Shown: positions 9,088 to 18,470, counted from the stretch's first letter. The stretch is DNA of 64,000 bases from Bacillota bacterium (GCA_023390815.1 JAEWCC010000049.1:118925-182924), one strand, 5' to 3'. Numbers and translations are program-made. The notes: a model not told the origin generated them from the letters alone.

Positions 9088-9845
9088 AAACGGTGAAACT
9101 CAGCGGGGCCAATATTCATTACGGCAGCCTCATCCTCGTAAACCCCAGTTGGCCGGTAAAAGCGCAGCCTGGGGTAGATAGCCTGTCGGTTGTGGATGGC
9201 AGCGGCGATTCGGTACTGCTGGAAAGGCAGGCGGCGCGGGTGCTTGCTAAAACGCTCTCTGAGATTGGAGGCATAGGCCGGATCGCGGCGGTCAGCGGCT
9301 ATCGCACGATGCACGAGCAGCAGCGGCTGTACGAGGCGTGCCTGCGGGACAAGGGAGAGGATTTTACCCGCAGGTACGTGGCCATACCCGGCTGCAGCGA
9401 GCACCAGACCGGGCTCGCGGTGGATCTTTCAGAGGACGCCTCGCCCGAAGATATGATTCGCCCAAATTTCCCTTACTCCGGCATTTGCCAGCTTTTCCGT
9501 CAAAAGGCTGCGGACTTTGGCTTTATTGAACGGTATCCCGCGGACGCGCAGCTCATCACGCATATTGCGCACGAGCCCTGGCACTTCCGCTATGTGGGGT
9601 ACCCGCATTCCCGAATTATCAAAAACAGGGGATTTGCGCTGGAAGAATACACCGGCTACCTGAGGCGCTTTCACTACCATGAGGAGCGCCTGAAGTTCAG
9701 CGAGAACGGGCTGAAGTGCGAGATCGGATTCGTCCCGCTGCGTCTGGATGCTGCGGCTGAGGTCGAGGTGCCGGAGCATATGGCGTATCAGCTGTCCGGA
9801 AACAACGTGGATGGCATGGTGGTAACGCTGTGGGAGCTGCGCTAG
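9084..9845 (+). CDS. vanXY: D,D-dipeptidase/D,D-carboxypeptidase VanXY
   Basis: A 253-residue zinc peptidase that removes normal D-Ala-D-Ala dipeptide and trims D-Ala from pentapeptide precursors. Zinc ligands are H107 and D114 in SEHQTGLAVD and H167 in EPWHFRYVG, with catalytic E164; the substrate region SGYRTMHEQQ is also typical. No signal peptide is present, so it acts in the cytosol like other VanXY enzymes. It overlaps vanG by 4 bp (ATGA) and is directly followed by vanT. Confidence 0.94.
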   Translation: MKTVKLSGANIHYGSLILVNPSWPVKAQPGVDSLSVVDGSGDSVLLERQAARVLAKTLSEIGGIGRIAAVSGYRTMHEQQRLYEACLRDKGEDFTRRYVAIPGCSEHQTGLAVDLSEDASPEDMIRPNFPYSGICQLFRQKAADFGFIERYPADAQLITHIAHEPWHFRYVGYPHSRIIKNRGFALEEYTGYLRRFHYHEERLKFSENGLKCEIGFVPLRLDAAAEVEVPEHMAYQLSGNNVDGMVVTLWELR

Positions 9846-11960
9846 ATGAAGGAACCGTCTTACGCGGGCATCGATCGCTTCCGAATGATCGCCGCCTTTT
9901 TGGTGCTCGCCATCCATGTATCCCCGCTGACCTCGGCCAATGCTACAGCGGATTTTATACTCGCCAGAGTGGTCGCCCGCGTTGCGGTGCCGTTTTTCTT
10001 TATGGTATCAGGATTTTTTCTATTCCCCAAAATGGGGGATGCTGAGGCAAAAAAGCTGCTGGGTTATCTGGGGAGGATGGCAGCACTTTACGCCGTCGCC
10101 GTTTTACTCTATCTGCCGCTCAACCTTTATCACGGAATTCCGGAGAAGTGGACAAGTTTAGCTGGTCTGCTCAAGGACATCTTTATTGACGGTACCTATC
10201 TGCATCTCTGGTATTTGCCTGCCGCAATGACGGGCGCTGTAGTCTCGTGGGCGCTCCTCAAATTCTGCAAAGACAAGGGCGCGCTGTTCATCGGTGTGCT
10301 GCTGTATGCCGTTGGGCTGCTGGGCGACAGTTATTACGGCTTTGCGGAAAAGCTGCCCGCAGTCAAAGCGTTCTACGAGGCAATATTCCCGGTTCTCGGC
10401 TATACGCGCAACGGGTTGTTCTTAGCCCCGGTCTTCTTTATCATGGGCGCATGGGTTTCGAGGCGGCCCAGACGCATAGACACGCATACCTGCATGATTG
10501 GCCTCGGGGTTTCCCTTATTTTAATGCTTGCCGAAGGGCTGCTGCTTAGAGAGGAGCGGTTTCAACGGCATGACAGCATGTACGTGATGCTGCTGCCATG
10601 CATGTATTTTCTTTTTCAGTGCCTGCTGATGTGGGAGGGGCAGTCCAAAAAAAGCCTGCGAACCATTTCGGCGGCAGTCTATATAATTCATCCCGGAGTG
10701 ATAATGCTGGTCTATAAATTAGCAGCCTGGATGAATTCCCCATGGTTGATTGGAAACAGTGTTGTCCGTTTTCTCGTCGTTTCGCTGACCTCGCTGGCAG
10801 CAGCTATAATCATTACGGCATTGCTGCGTATCATTCATTCAAAAAAAACTATACCGTCAAGATACACGGATCGCGCTTGGGTGGAAATCAGCCTGGCCAG
10901 CCTGCGCCACAATGCACTAGCTATACAGAAAGCGCTGCCCGATGGCTGCAGTATGATAGCCGTCGTCAAAGCCAACGCATACGGCCATGGCGATATTGAA
11001 GTTTCAAAGGCGCTCAATCATGTCGGAGTTCAGGCTTTTGCGGTGGCCACAATCGGCGAAGGAATTCGTCTTCGCAAGGCGGGGGTACGCGGAGAAATCC
11101 TTGTCATGGGATATACCGAACCGGCGAGGGCTTCGGAGCTTTGCCGATACCGCCTGTCGCAGACGGCCGCAGACGCGCAGCATGCTGCGGAATTAAACGG
11201 CATGGGGAAAAAGCTGAAGGTGCATATCAAGGTGGATACCGGAATGCACAGGCTGGGGGAAAGCTATGATCACGCAGAGGAGATCGCGCAGGTCTTTGGC
11301 TATTGTCATCTCCGGGTGGAAGGCATGTTCACACACCTTTGCGTCTGCGATAGCACAAAGCCGGAGGATATCGCGTTTACGCGGCTGCAGATCAAGCAGT
11401 TTTACTGCTTGCTGGATGAATTGAAGAGGGGACGAATTGCCATACCGCCCATTCATATTCAAAGCAGCTACGGTGTTTTAAACTACCCGGAGCTGCGGTG
11501 CGACTGCGCCCGCATAGGCATCGCGCTGTATGGCGCTTCGGAAAAAGCCGCGCTGGATGTTGATTTACAGCCGGTATTGTCTCTGAAGGCAAGAGTCGTC
11601 CTGATGAGATCGATTGCGGCGGGGGAGAGCGTGGGATACGGCTGTGAATTTATCGCCAAAAGGGATATGCGCATGGCGGTGCTCCCGGTCGGCTATCGCG
11701 ACGGACTGCCGAGAAACCTTGAGGGAGGCTGTGTGCTGCTTAAAGGATGCAGAGCGCCCATCATCGGGCGAATTTGCATGGATCAGCTGATGATCGATGT
11801 CACGGATGTCCCGGGCGTGCAGCGCGGCGATACCGCAACGTTGATCGGACGTGACGGCTGCGATGAGATCTCCGTGCCGGAGTTGGCGGCAAAGGCCGGA
11901 ACGATCCCCAACGAAGTGCTCAGCCGACTTGGAAGCAGGCTGGAGCGGGTATGCCGGTAG
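9846..11960 (+). CDS. vanT: Membrane-bound serine racemase VanT
   Basis: A 704-residue fusion. Residues 1-335 form an acyltransferase-3-like integral membrane domain with about ten helices, thought to bring in L-serine. Residues 340-704 are an alanine-racemase domain: PLP-binding K375 in AVVKANAYGHGD, IKVDTGMHRLG, the catalytic-Tyr region RIGIALYGAS, and VGYRDGLPRNLEGG. It supplies D-serine to VanG. The ATG follows the vanXY stop with no gap. Length fits VanT proteins of vanC, vanE and vanG operons (about 700). The operon order vanR-vanS-vanG-vanXY-vanT, without vanU, vanY or vanW, matches the Clostridioides-type vanG locus rather than the longer enterococcal one. Confidence 0.95.
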   Translation: MKEPSYAGIDRFRMIAAFLVLAIHVSPLTSANATADFILARVVARVAVPFFFMVSGFFLFPKMGDAEAKKLLGYLGRMAALYAVAVLLYLPLNLYHGIPEKWTSLAGLLKDIFIDGTYLHLWYLPAAMTGAVVSWALLKFCKDKGALFIGVLLYAVGLLGDSYYGFAEKLPAVKAFYEAIFPVLGYTRNGLFLAPVFFIMGAWVSRRPRRIDTHTCMIGLGVSLILMLAEGLLLREERFQRHDSMYVMLLPCMYFLFQCLLMWEGQSKKSLRTISAAVYIIHPGVIMLVYKLAAWMNSPWLIGNSVVRFLVVSLTSLAAAIIITALLRIIHSKKTIPSRYTDRAWVEISLASLRHNALAIQKALPDGCSMIAVVKANAYGHGDIEVSKALNHVGVQAFAVATIGEGIRLRKAGVRGEILVMGYTEPARASELCRYRLSQTAADAQHAAELNGMGKKLKVHIKVDTGMHRLGESYDHAEEIAQVFGYCHLRVEGMFTHLCVCDSTKPEDIAFTRLQIKQFYCLLDELKRGRIAIPPIHIQSSYGVLNYPELRCDCARIGIALYGASEKAALDVDLQPVLSLKARVVLMRSIAAGESVGYGCEFIAKRDMRMAVLPVGYRDGLPRNLEGGCVLLKGCRAPIIGRICMDQLMIDVTDVPGVQRGDTATLIGRDGCDEISVPELAAKAGTIPNEVLSRLGSRLERVCR

Positions 11961-11998
11961 GATCATACATACGCCAGCCCGATATACCACACCGTTTC

Positions 11999-12874
11999 TT
12001 ATATGCCAACCGATTTGTCTTCGTGACTGGCCTGGATTCCGGTTAATCTGACGAGGTTAAAGACAGCTGGCGCGCCCACTGTGATCCATATGCCCAGTAT
12101 TAAATAACGAAGAAAATCGAAGACCGCGGTTTGGGGGAAAAGCAGCTTAAGCCCTTCCTTTAAAGCCAACACCACCGCCATCCCGAGCACGAATTTAACG
12201 GCTTGTTTCAAAAAAGATGCTTGCGTATCGAACCGGATAAAGCTTGATTCCACCGAATAGCCGATCAGAAAACCGCTGAAGGTTCCGATGGTTTTCACAA
12301 GATCGGCGGAATCTCGCCAGATATATGCCACTGCGAGTACCGGGATCAGCAGCAGCAGACTCATCCATCTTATTTTCTTTCGTTCCGCGTATTCAAAAAC
12401 GAAATCCGCTATAAACACACAAAGCGTGCCGAATACGATGCCGCCCAAAACGTCAATCGGCCAATGCACGCCGAGGTACAGCCTCGATACGGCTACCAGC
12501 AGTATCAGGAAGATACCGGCTGCATACGCCCAGCCACGGCGAAGCTTTTTCATCAGCGAAACCAAGAAAGATGTGACGTTCTGCGTATGCCCGCTGGGGA
12601 AGGAGGTGCCGGTGGCCGTTTCCACCCGCAGACTGCGGATGCCCTCCACGCCAACGGGCCTTGGGGCGTTGACGAGACTTTTTGCCACCCCGTTGACTAC
12701 GCCGCTGAATAAAAAGGCGAAGGAGAGTTTGTAGCCATAACGTTTGTCGATGCACCAGAAAACCAGCGCCAGCATGACAATATAGAAATATTCCTCGCCC
12801 AGCATGGTGATAGCCTGAAAGAAATTGTCCAAAAACGGGCTGGCGAAGGATTGGATAAACTTGATAATTTCCAT
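11999..12874 (-). CDS. PAP2-family membrane phosphatase
   Basis: A 291-residue integral membrane protein with the three PAP2 phosphatase motifs: KSLVNAPRP, PSGHTQ and SRLYLGVHWPIDVLGG. Related Clostridial proteins are annotated as lipid phosphatases; dephosphorylation of undecaprenyl pyrophosphate is plausible and would fit the envelope-stress neighbours, but glycerophospholipid phosphates are an alternative. It has GAGGG before the ATG at 12874 and ends 38 bp from the convergent vanT stop with no evident terminator between. Confidence 0.85.
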   Translation of the reverse strand: MEIIKFIQSFASPFLDNFFQAITMLGEEYFYIVMLALVFWCIDKRYGYKLSFAFLFSGVVNGVAKSLVNAPRPVGVEGIRSLRVETATGTSFPSGHTQNVTSFLVSLMKKLRRGWAYAAGIFLILLVAVSRLYLGVHWPIDVLGGIVFGTLCVFIADFVFEYAERKKIRWMSLLLLIPVLAVAYIWRDSADLVKTIGTFSGFLIGYSVESSFIRFDTQASFLKQAVKFVLGMAVVLALKEGLKLLFPQTAVFDFLRYLILGIWITVGAPAVFNLVRLTGIQASHEDKSVGI

Positions 12875-12916
12875 AAAACCCTCCTTGTTATCAGAAAGCG
12901 TTTTTACAGAGCCGTC

Positions 12917-13258
12917 TTATTTGAGATGCTGCTGCTGAACATTATTAAGCCCCTCGCAGGTATATATGTGCAATTGGTTGAATGGATTAGCGACTGAGAA
13001 AATTAATAAGGGGGAAGGATAAATAACTGACAGAACGAGTTCGGCATTAGAGCCCCAAACAGGCATGGCGTCAATAACAAGGGTTTTCCAACCATACCAT
13101 TTCGGAGCCATCGGTACAAAGGTAAGACGGAATGGTTGTGTACCGGGTTCACACTGAAGCATACCGCCGCGCTTTATGGTTCCTACTTCAAATTGATTGA
13201 TAAGAACTTGGAACGTTACGCTGTTCTTCAGCTCTTTTTTCCAATGGATGGTCAGCAT
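12917..13258 (-). CDS. Small protein of unknown function
   Basis: About 113 residues, not recognised. It is cytosolic by composition, with a beta-rich middle (FQVLINQFEVGTIKRGG, PFRLTFVPMAP) ending in a glutamine-rich tail. GAAAGG lies 12 bases before ATG 13258; a GTG at 13270 is in frame but too close to that site. The sequence around it (about 12900-13500) is noticeably more AT-rich than its neighbours, which may mean recent acquisition. It is a probable but unproven gene. Confidence 0.45.
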   Translation of the reverse strand: MLTIHWKKELKNSVTFQVLINQFEVGTIKRGGMLQCEPGTQPFRLTFVPMAPKWYGWKTLVIDAMPVWGSNAELVLSVIYPSPLLIFSVANPFNQLHIYTCEGLNNVQQQHLK

Positions 13259-13515
13259 GTTGACGGACACACCTTTCTATTAATTTAAGAGTAAATGGGT
13301 GGATGGCGTTTAAATAGATATATAATAACCGATACATATACTACCATATTGTTTGGTTTAATGCAAAATAAATGTAGAATGATGTTGTATTGCTTTTGTG
13401 GAAAATACATAAAAATATTCACAAGTGCAAGAGTGGGCAGGTCTAAGCCGGTGAATGGAGTGGACATATTGAAACACTGCTGTGAAGCAAATATTTCACC
13501 GAAGATGAGTATGCG

Positions 13516-14970
13516 TTATTGATAGAATTGGGCAATTGCACTCCACATGCGCTCGTAACGTTCATATTTTTCATTCATGGTAGCCGCTAAATCTGGCAGG
13601 GGGTATTCGCGGGAAGTTGGTGCAGACATTGTGTCGACCGCCTCCTGATAGCTGCCATACCTGCCGGAGCCTTTCGCGGCGATAATTGCAGCACCCGAGG
13701 CGCACGCTTCGCTTTCACAGCACATATCAACCGGGACATTTGCAGCGGCACAGACGAGAGAGCGCCACAGGGAGCTTTTTGCAGCTCCGCCCATCATTTT
13801 AAGCGACTGGATCTGACAGCCGTTAGAAGCAAAGTCATCGAGCGTTTTGCGCACTCCAAAAGCCGCACCCTCCATGATCGCCCTTGAAAAATCAAACCGG
13901 TCATGCTCCAAACTGATACCCATAAATGAACCGCGGGCGTTGGGTTTCCAAATGGGGTAACCGGCGCCGGACAAATAAGGGAAGAAGAAAAGATCGCGTA
14001 CTTTATCTTCGCGCAGCAGGGCTTGCCGGTTTAACTCATCAAACTTCGTGCTGAGAAATTCGTCCATGAACCATTGCAGCGATGAACCGCTTCCCACGAG
14101 TGACGCGATAGCCCCGAATAATCCGTTGATGGGATGCACGCCCGGCGCGATGTACGTACTCGTGAACAACGGCTTATCGTCGATTCCCATGACTACCCAT
14201 GTCGTACCCGCCGAAAGCAGCATATCTCCCTTTTTTATGGCACCGGCGCCAATGGATGCGCAGTACTGGTCGTGCGCGCCGTTATAGACCGGTGTGCCCG
14301 CCAGCAAACCCGTCGCAGAAGCCGCGGATTGAGAGACAGAACCAACAAGGGCTCCGGTGGGTATTACCTCGGGCAGCTCGTTTCGTTTTATACCGGCTGC
14401 CTCGAGTATAACCTCGTCGTAGTCCTGGCTGCTCACACGGTACAGCTGTCGTATCGAGGCATTGGACGGGTCGCATACCGGATTGCCCGTCAGAAAAAGA
14501 TTCGTATATTCAAGGGTTGAAAGGAACCGGATCGCGTTCTGATATTGGCCTGAGCGCTTCATGTGCATGATTTTTGCCGCGTCCAATGCGGGACTGATGC
14601 GCCAGCCGGTGTTTCGATATATATATTCGTCACCCAAGCGATCCGCGAGTTCAGACGCTTCGGTAGCGGCGCGGGAATCCATCCATGTGAGAGCGTTGCC
14701 AATGGGGCGGTTGTGCGAATCGACCGCAACCGTGCTGGCTCCTTGGGTGGACAACGATATTGCGGCAATGCCGGATGCATCGTGGCCTTCCATAGCCTGC
14801 CGGATCGCGTATGCGCCGCTTTGCGTCCAGTCATCCGCGTTTTGCTCAACGCGGCTGCCGTCCGAAATCAGCCGGTACCCTGAATAGCCTTTGCCTAAAA
14901 CGGTCCCCTGCTCATCCACCAGCAGCGCTTTTGCTCCGGTCGTTCCGATGTCCAACCCGATATAGTTCAT
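13516..14970 (-). CDS. FGGY-family carbohydrate kinase
   Basis: A 484-residue sugar kinase with the ASKHA fold. The first strand is YIGLDIGTTGAKALLVD, a substrate-region aspartate occurs in YNGAHDQYCASIGAG (HDQ motif), and the second ATP-binding repeat is MMGGAAKSSLWRSL. It is closest in pattern to xylulokinase and related pentulose kinases. ATG 14970 is selected because GGAG precedes it; the upstream extension to 15039 lacks a site. It should phosphorylate the ketose made by the isomerase-like protein at 22.2 kb. Confidence 0.9.
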   Translation of the reverse strand: MNYIGLDIGTTGAKALLVDEQGTVLGKGYSGYRLISDGSRVEQNADDWTQSGAYAIRQAMEGHDASGIAAISLSTQGASTVAVDSHNRPIGNALTWMDSRAATEASELADRLGDEYIYRNTGWRISPALDAAKIMHMKRSGQYQNAIRFLSTLEYTNLFLTGNPVCDPSNASIRQLYRVSSQDYDEVILEAAGIKRNELPEVIPTGALVGSVSQSAASATGLLAGTPVYNGAHDQYCASIGAGAIKKGDMLLSAGTTWVVMGIDDKPLFTSTYIAPGVHPINGLFGAIASLVGSGSSLQWFMDEFLSTKFDELNRQALLREDKVRDLFFFPYLSGAGYPIWKPNARGSFMGISLEHDRFDFSRAIMEGAAFGVRKTLDDFASNGCQIQSLKMMGGAAKSSLWRSLVCAAANVPVDMCCESEACASGAAIIAAKGSGRYGSYQEAVDTMSAPTSREYPLPDLAATMNEKYERYERMWSAIAQFYQ

Positions 14971-14980
14971 GCTTTGCTCC

Positions 14981-15991
14981 TTATTGATTGCAGGATTGGG
15001 AAAAAGACTGTATTTCCGCTTCTCCGTCCAATACGCCAAGAGACAGGCTATGGCTGATCGAACAGTACGCGGGCAAAACGCGCAGCGTGCCGTTCTTGCG
15101 CTCCTCTACCCGGCCGAGCCCCACACAGTTGCAGGGTTCCAATGCGAGTACGTAGTCGTGCTTCGACATATGCTTCCATTCGCACAGGTAAGGCAGATGC
15201 TCCGTATCAAATTTAATACAGCCCGCTAATTGCTTTGCCGGATTAATGATGGCGGCCTGGGCTTTGCCACTGCGCAGGGTGTGCAGAAATAACTGATGCG
15301 GTGGCTGTGCCCCGGGCTCGCACATATGAACCCAGTCGAGTGAATGGCTGTTGCGCGGCAGTGTGGAAGCGGGAGAGCAGATAAAACTGGCGTCCGAATC
15401 GAGCAGCGGATACCCGAAATTGATATGGTACAACAACATCAATTCTTCATCTGCCATGCCGTGATTTGTAATGGTGTCGGTTATCGTTATTTTCTTATCG
15501 AACAAACCGGTGGATATCACGCGCTCAAGAGACAGCTGCCGCCCATACAGACGGGTTTCCCAGACTACGCCGCTGACAGTAAGCAGATATTCTTCCCCTT
15601 GCCAGCCTTCCTGTACGGATACATGCTGCGCCGGCGTGCTGCCGATGCGTCCGTGGATGGGATGAACGCCATTGTCCGCACACGCGTCGCCCACGTTAGC
15701 TAATCCGCAGGTAGACAGCATGCCGCCGGGCCACTGATGGAAAAATTCATCCTCGGCAGGGTTGCGCTCCGCTGTCAGCCCGTTTTTTGAATGGAATGAG
15801 AAGTTGCATCCCTTATAGGAGAAGTCGTAAATATCCATGCAGCGGTCGGGAACGACCGTAAACCGAAGGCCCCCTGCGTTGTAAATTTCAAGCATGCCGA
15901 GGCCTTTGCCGCTGCCGCGGCGGCATTCCAACTCACGAATCCCGGCAATCTGACTGATGTTTCCTAATTTTTGCGTCAGGGAAATATTCAA
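14981..15991 (-). CDS. DUF4432 family protein, aldose-1-epimerase-like
   Basis: A 336-residue beta-sandwich protein of the DUF4432 family, distantly related to galactose mutarotase. It opens with NISQIAGIRELECRRG and has the typical FTVVPDRCMDIYDFSYKG stretch and a late ALEPCNC segment. These proteins usually accompany sugar kinases and isomerases, and several act on pentoses or their phosphates. The start codon is TTG at 15991 behind GGAG. It is separated by 10 bp from the kinase, so the two form an operon. Confidence 0.85.
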   Translation of the reverse strand: MNISLTQKLGNISQIAGIRELECRRGSGKGLGMLEIYNAGGLRFTVVPDRCMDIYDFSYKGCNFSFHSKNGLTAERNPAEDEFFHQWPGGMLSTCGLANVGDACADNGVHPIHGRIGSTPAQHVSVQEGWQGEEYLLTVSGVVWETRLYGRQLSLERVISTGLFDKKITITDTITNHGMADEELMLLYHINFGYPLLDSDASFICSPASTLPRNSHSLDWVHMCEPGAQPPHQLFLHTLRSGKAQAAIINPAKQLAGCIKFDTEHLPYLCEWKHMSKHDYVLALEPCNCVGLGRVEERKNGTLRVLPAYCSISHSLSLGVLDGEAEIQSFSQSCNQ

Positions 15992-16088
15992 TGCCCGCTA
16001 CTCCGTTTCGGAAATATAGTATTCTGACACATCGGTACGACGAATACGGTTGTTTGAGTACCGCAAGATCCAGCCGCTTAGCCAGTCG

Positions 16089-17102
16089 TTAATCATTTCG
16101 TAAATAGACCGATTCCGCGTTGCGGCGGAATACGTTCTGTATGGCAGCCTCATCGCCTGCAAGGATATTCAGAATGTTATTGAGCTGCTCATAAAGAAAG
16201 AAGGTGTAATTCTTCTCGTCTTCGGGATACGGATGCTTGTTCCACGAAAAATCCTCACGGCAAAGATTATGATATCCTTTTTCGTCCCACTCGCGCTTGC
16301 CGTGCCATAATAGTATGGGCATATCGGTGCCAAAGAGGATACGGCGATGATCCAGATGATTAAATGCCAGTTCATATACCTTAGGGTTCAGTACAGCGGC
16401 AGAGTCAAACCAAAGACGATTTACGTCCTCGCCCAAGACATCTAACGCCTTCTCAAAGTATTCGTGCTGGAAACAGCGGCCAAAGTGCGCAATGACCAGC
16501 TTGACGTTGGGATACCGGTTCAGTATAACACGAATCTCGGCAATGTTGTCGGGATCCGGCAGGCGGCCTGCCCTCGGGAGGTGCATTAGCACCGGCGCGT
16601 GAAGACGGTTGGCAAGCTCAAACTGTTCGTGGGGCATGAAGTCGAATATGCTGACATCCGCGCCTTTGACGGTACTGGCCATATAAGGATAAGGCTTCAG
16701 TCCGCAAAAGCCTCCGGCGATGTATTCGCTTTCAATCTTCTCGGTATTGTATTCGGGACGCACCGTATAGAGACCGCGCATTTTCTTCTCTTTCGAAAGA
16801 GAGGAGACATATGCGTTGTTTGCGGTGGTATCGGCATCACGCAGCGGCCAAGGCAGCGCGACAAAGCTCCAATTCTTATCGGGAAACATCACGCGGGTAT
16901 AGTGGCAGGCATCTTCATAGGTCATGATGAGGCCGCATTCCAAAGCCCAGTCTCCTGCAATGGTTTCGGGAGTAATGGCCGCCACGTGCTCCGGCAGATT
17001 GAAATGCGCATGCGCGTCTATGATGGTTCCGGGAAGACGGTCACGCAGATAACGGTCGTAGAAATCATGATCCAACTCTGTTTTGTGAAAGTAAGCATAC
17101 AT
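16089..17102 (-). CDS. Amidohydrolase-family protein (TIM-barrel metal hydrolase)
   Basis: A 337-residue protein of the amidohydrolase-2 superfamily. Metal-binding motifs are DAHAHF near residue 29, VIAHFGRCFQHEYF in the middle and the late LFGTDMPIL aspartate. The family includes lactonases, decarboxylases and hydrolases of cyclic acids; no specific substrate can be assigned. It is first in the minus-strand arm of the sugar locus and lies just below a LacI-type operator at 17148. A lactonase step is one possibility if the sugar is first oxidised. Confidence 0.83.
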   Translation of the reverse strand: MYAYFHKTELDHDFYDRYLRDRLPGTIIDAHAHFNLPEHVAAITPETIAGDWALECGLIMTYEDACHYTRVMFPDKNWSFVALPWPLRDADTTANNAYVSSLSKEKKMRGLYTVRPEYNTEKIESEYIAGGFCGLKPYPYMASTVKGADVSIFDFMPHEQFELANRLHAPVLMHLPRAGRLPDPDNIAEIRVILNRYPNVKLVIAHFGRCFQHEYFEKALDVLGEDVNRLWFDSAAVLNPKVYELAFNHLDHRRILFGTDMPILLWHGKREWDEKGYHNLCREDFSWNKHPYPEDEKNYTFFLYEQLNNILNILAGDEAAIQNVFRRNAESVYLRND

Positions 17103-17147
17103 ATTGTGATACCCCCTTTAATTGCCGCTGTCTTATAGAATACAGAT

Positions 17148-17165
17148 TGTGCACACGGGTGCATA
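17148..17165. promoter_or_regulatory. LacI-type operator 1 (divergent region)
   Basis: TGTGCACACGGGTGCATA, an imperfect palindrome centred on CG with core TGCACACGGGTGCA at 17150-17163. It lies 46 bp above the amidohydrolase start, near where a -35 element for that operon would be. The same core occurs at 17359 and 18455. The whole gene-free stretch 17103-17402 contains this site, operator 2 and the two divergent promoters, and nothing else I can identify. Confidence 0.65.
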
Positions 17166-17358
17166 TCCGATGGGTGTATTATAGGGTCGAGAAGATGAAA
17201 AGTCAATTGAAGGGATAAAAAAAGCTGAAATGAAACTATAAAAATGATTGACAGCAGCAAATACCGGTCATATAATGAGGCTGTCAGCAAAACTCATGGA
17301 TACTTTCATCGCGGTGTAACTTAAAGAATATCAATTGTTTATTTTTTTACCAAATGGG

Positions 17359-17372
17359 TGCACTCGGATGCA
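17359..17372. promoter_or_regulatory. LacI-type operator 2 (upstream of the regulator)
   Basis: TGCACTCGGATGCA, 31 bp before the LacI-type gene. It shares the TGCAC-N-CG-N-N-TGCA core with operators 1 and 3. The position suggests autoregulation of the repressor gene. Confidence 0.65.
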
Positions 17373-17402
17373 CGAATCATAATAGAAGCATAGAGGCGAC
17401 TT

Positions 17403-18428
17403 ATGGATGGCACAAGGGCGACGCTTAAAAATGTTGCGGAGAAATCCGGATACGCACTTAGAACCGTAAAAAAGGTAATGAGCGGGGAAAATGTGGGCGA
17501 AAAGACCCGCGTTGCTGTGCTGCGTGCGGCAGAGGAACTCAATTATCAGCGCAACATTTTAGCATCCGCGCTGTCCAGAGGCAGAAGCACCCGAATCGCG
17601 ATCGTCTATGCCGAAACCACCAAGACTTACTTTCCTGAAGTGGAGAAGGGCTTCAGGCAATGCGCGGAGGAACTTCGGGACTTCGGAATGTCCATCAAGT
17701 TCTATAAGGTTTTTGACCGTGATACCCAGACACAGATTGATGTTTTACGTGAGATCATTGCCGACGAGACCATCGATGGACTTATCATACAACCCATGAG
17801 CCGCTCTAAGCTGAACCCTTACATCGAAGAGCTGGTGGGGATGGGTAAGCCGGTGATTACTTTCGGTGCCGACGCGTCTTCGGCGAAACGGCTCTGCTAT
17901 ATCGGACCAAACGCCTATAAATCCGGTCGTATCGGCGCTCAGATATTAGCCAACTATATTGGTAAAAACGGCAATGCAGTGGTGATATCCGACAACAATG
18001 AGCATATGCAGACGGTGGATCGCATCAAAGGGTTTACGGACCGGGTGAAGGAGCACTACCCAAACATCAAGCTCACCCACCTGAATATCCCGAACAATCC
18101 GGTGCTTTATTACGAGATGGTCAAAACGCTGGTGACCCAAGAATCCATCCAGGGGATTTTCTGCACGGATGCAAACTCGTATATCGCGGGTGAGGTACTG
18201 CGGGATCTCAATATGAAGGATACGGTCGTTGTCGGATTTGATATTTCACAGATGGCGACCGATTTGATGAAACAAGGGTATTTAAAGGTGATCATTGAGC
18301 AAAATCCCTGCCAGTTTTCTTACTCGGCGCTAAAGACGATGTTTAACTATCTTTATGTAGATGAGGCGCCTCAAAAAATCCAGTATACGGGTCTGTCGAT
18401 ACTGACCAGCGAATGTCTGGAGGATTAA
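17403..18428 (+). CDS. LacI-family transcriptional regulator
   Basis: A 341-residue regulator. Residues 1-60 are a LacI helix-turn-helix with hinge (TLKNVAEKSGYALRTVKKVMSG, ILASALSRGRST); residues 60-341 are a periplasmic-binding-protein-like sensor of the ribose-binding type (GLIIQPMSR, GRIGAQILANYI, VVGFDISQMATDLM). The ligand is likely the transported sugar or its phosphate. GAGGCG precedes ATG 17403. Three palindromes of one sequence type lie at the three promoters of the locus, so it probably controls both arms and itself. Confidence 0.9.
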   Translation: MDGTRATLKNVAEKSGYALRTVKKVMSGENVGEKTRVAVLRAAEELNYQRNILASALSRGRSTRIAIVYAETTKTYFPEVEKGFRQCAEELRDFGMSIKFYKVFDRDTQTQIDVLREIIADETIDGLIIQPMSRSKLNPYIEELVGMGKPVITFGADASSAKRLCYIGPNAYKSGRIGAQILANYIGKNGNAVVISDNNEHMQTVDRIKGFTDRVKEHYPNIKLTHLNIPNNPVLYYEMVKTLVTQESIQGIFCTDANSYIAGEVLRDLNMKDTVVVGFDISQMATDLMKQGYLKVIIEQNPCQFSYSALKTMFNYLYVDEAPQKIQYTGLSILTSECLED

Positions 18429-18452
18429 GTGATCGGCTTTTTTTCGCCAAAA

Positions 18453-18470
18453 TGTGCACTCGCGTGCACA
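18453..18470. promoter_or_regulatory. LacI-type operator 3 (upstream of the transporter operon)
   Basis: TGTGCACTCGCGTGCACA, the most symmetric of the three sites, 55 bp before the ABC permease gene and 25 bp after the regulator stop. Placement implies a separate promoter for the transporter and catabolic genes. Confidence 0.7.

Noticed and set aside
13295..13522. 75-codon frame in the AT-rich stretch before the sugar kinase
   Set aside because: No Shine-Dalgarno, unusual composition and overlap with the kinase 3' end; also an opposing frame covers the same bases.
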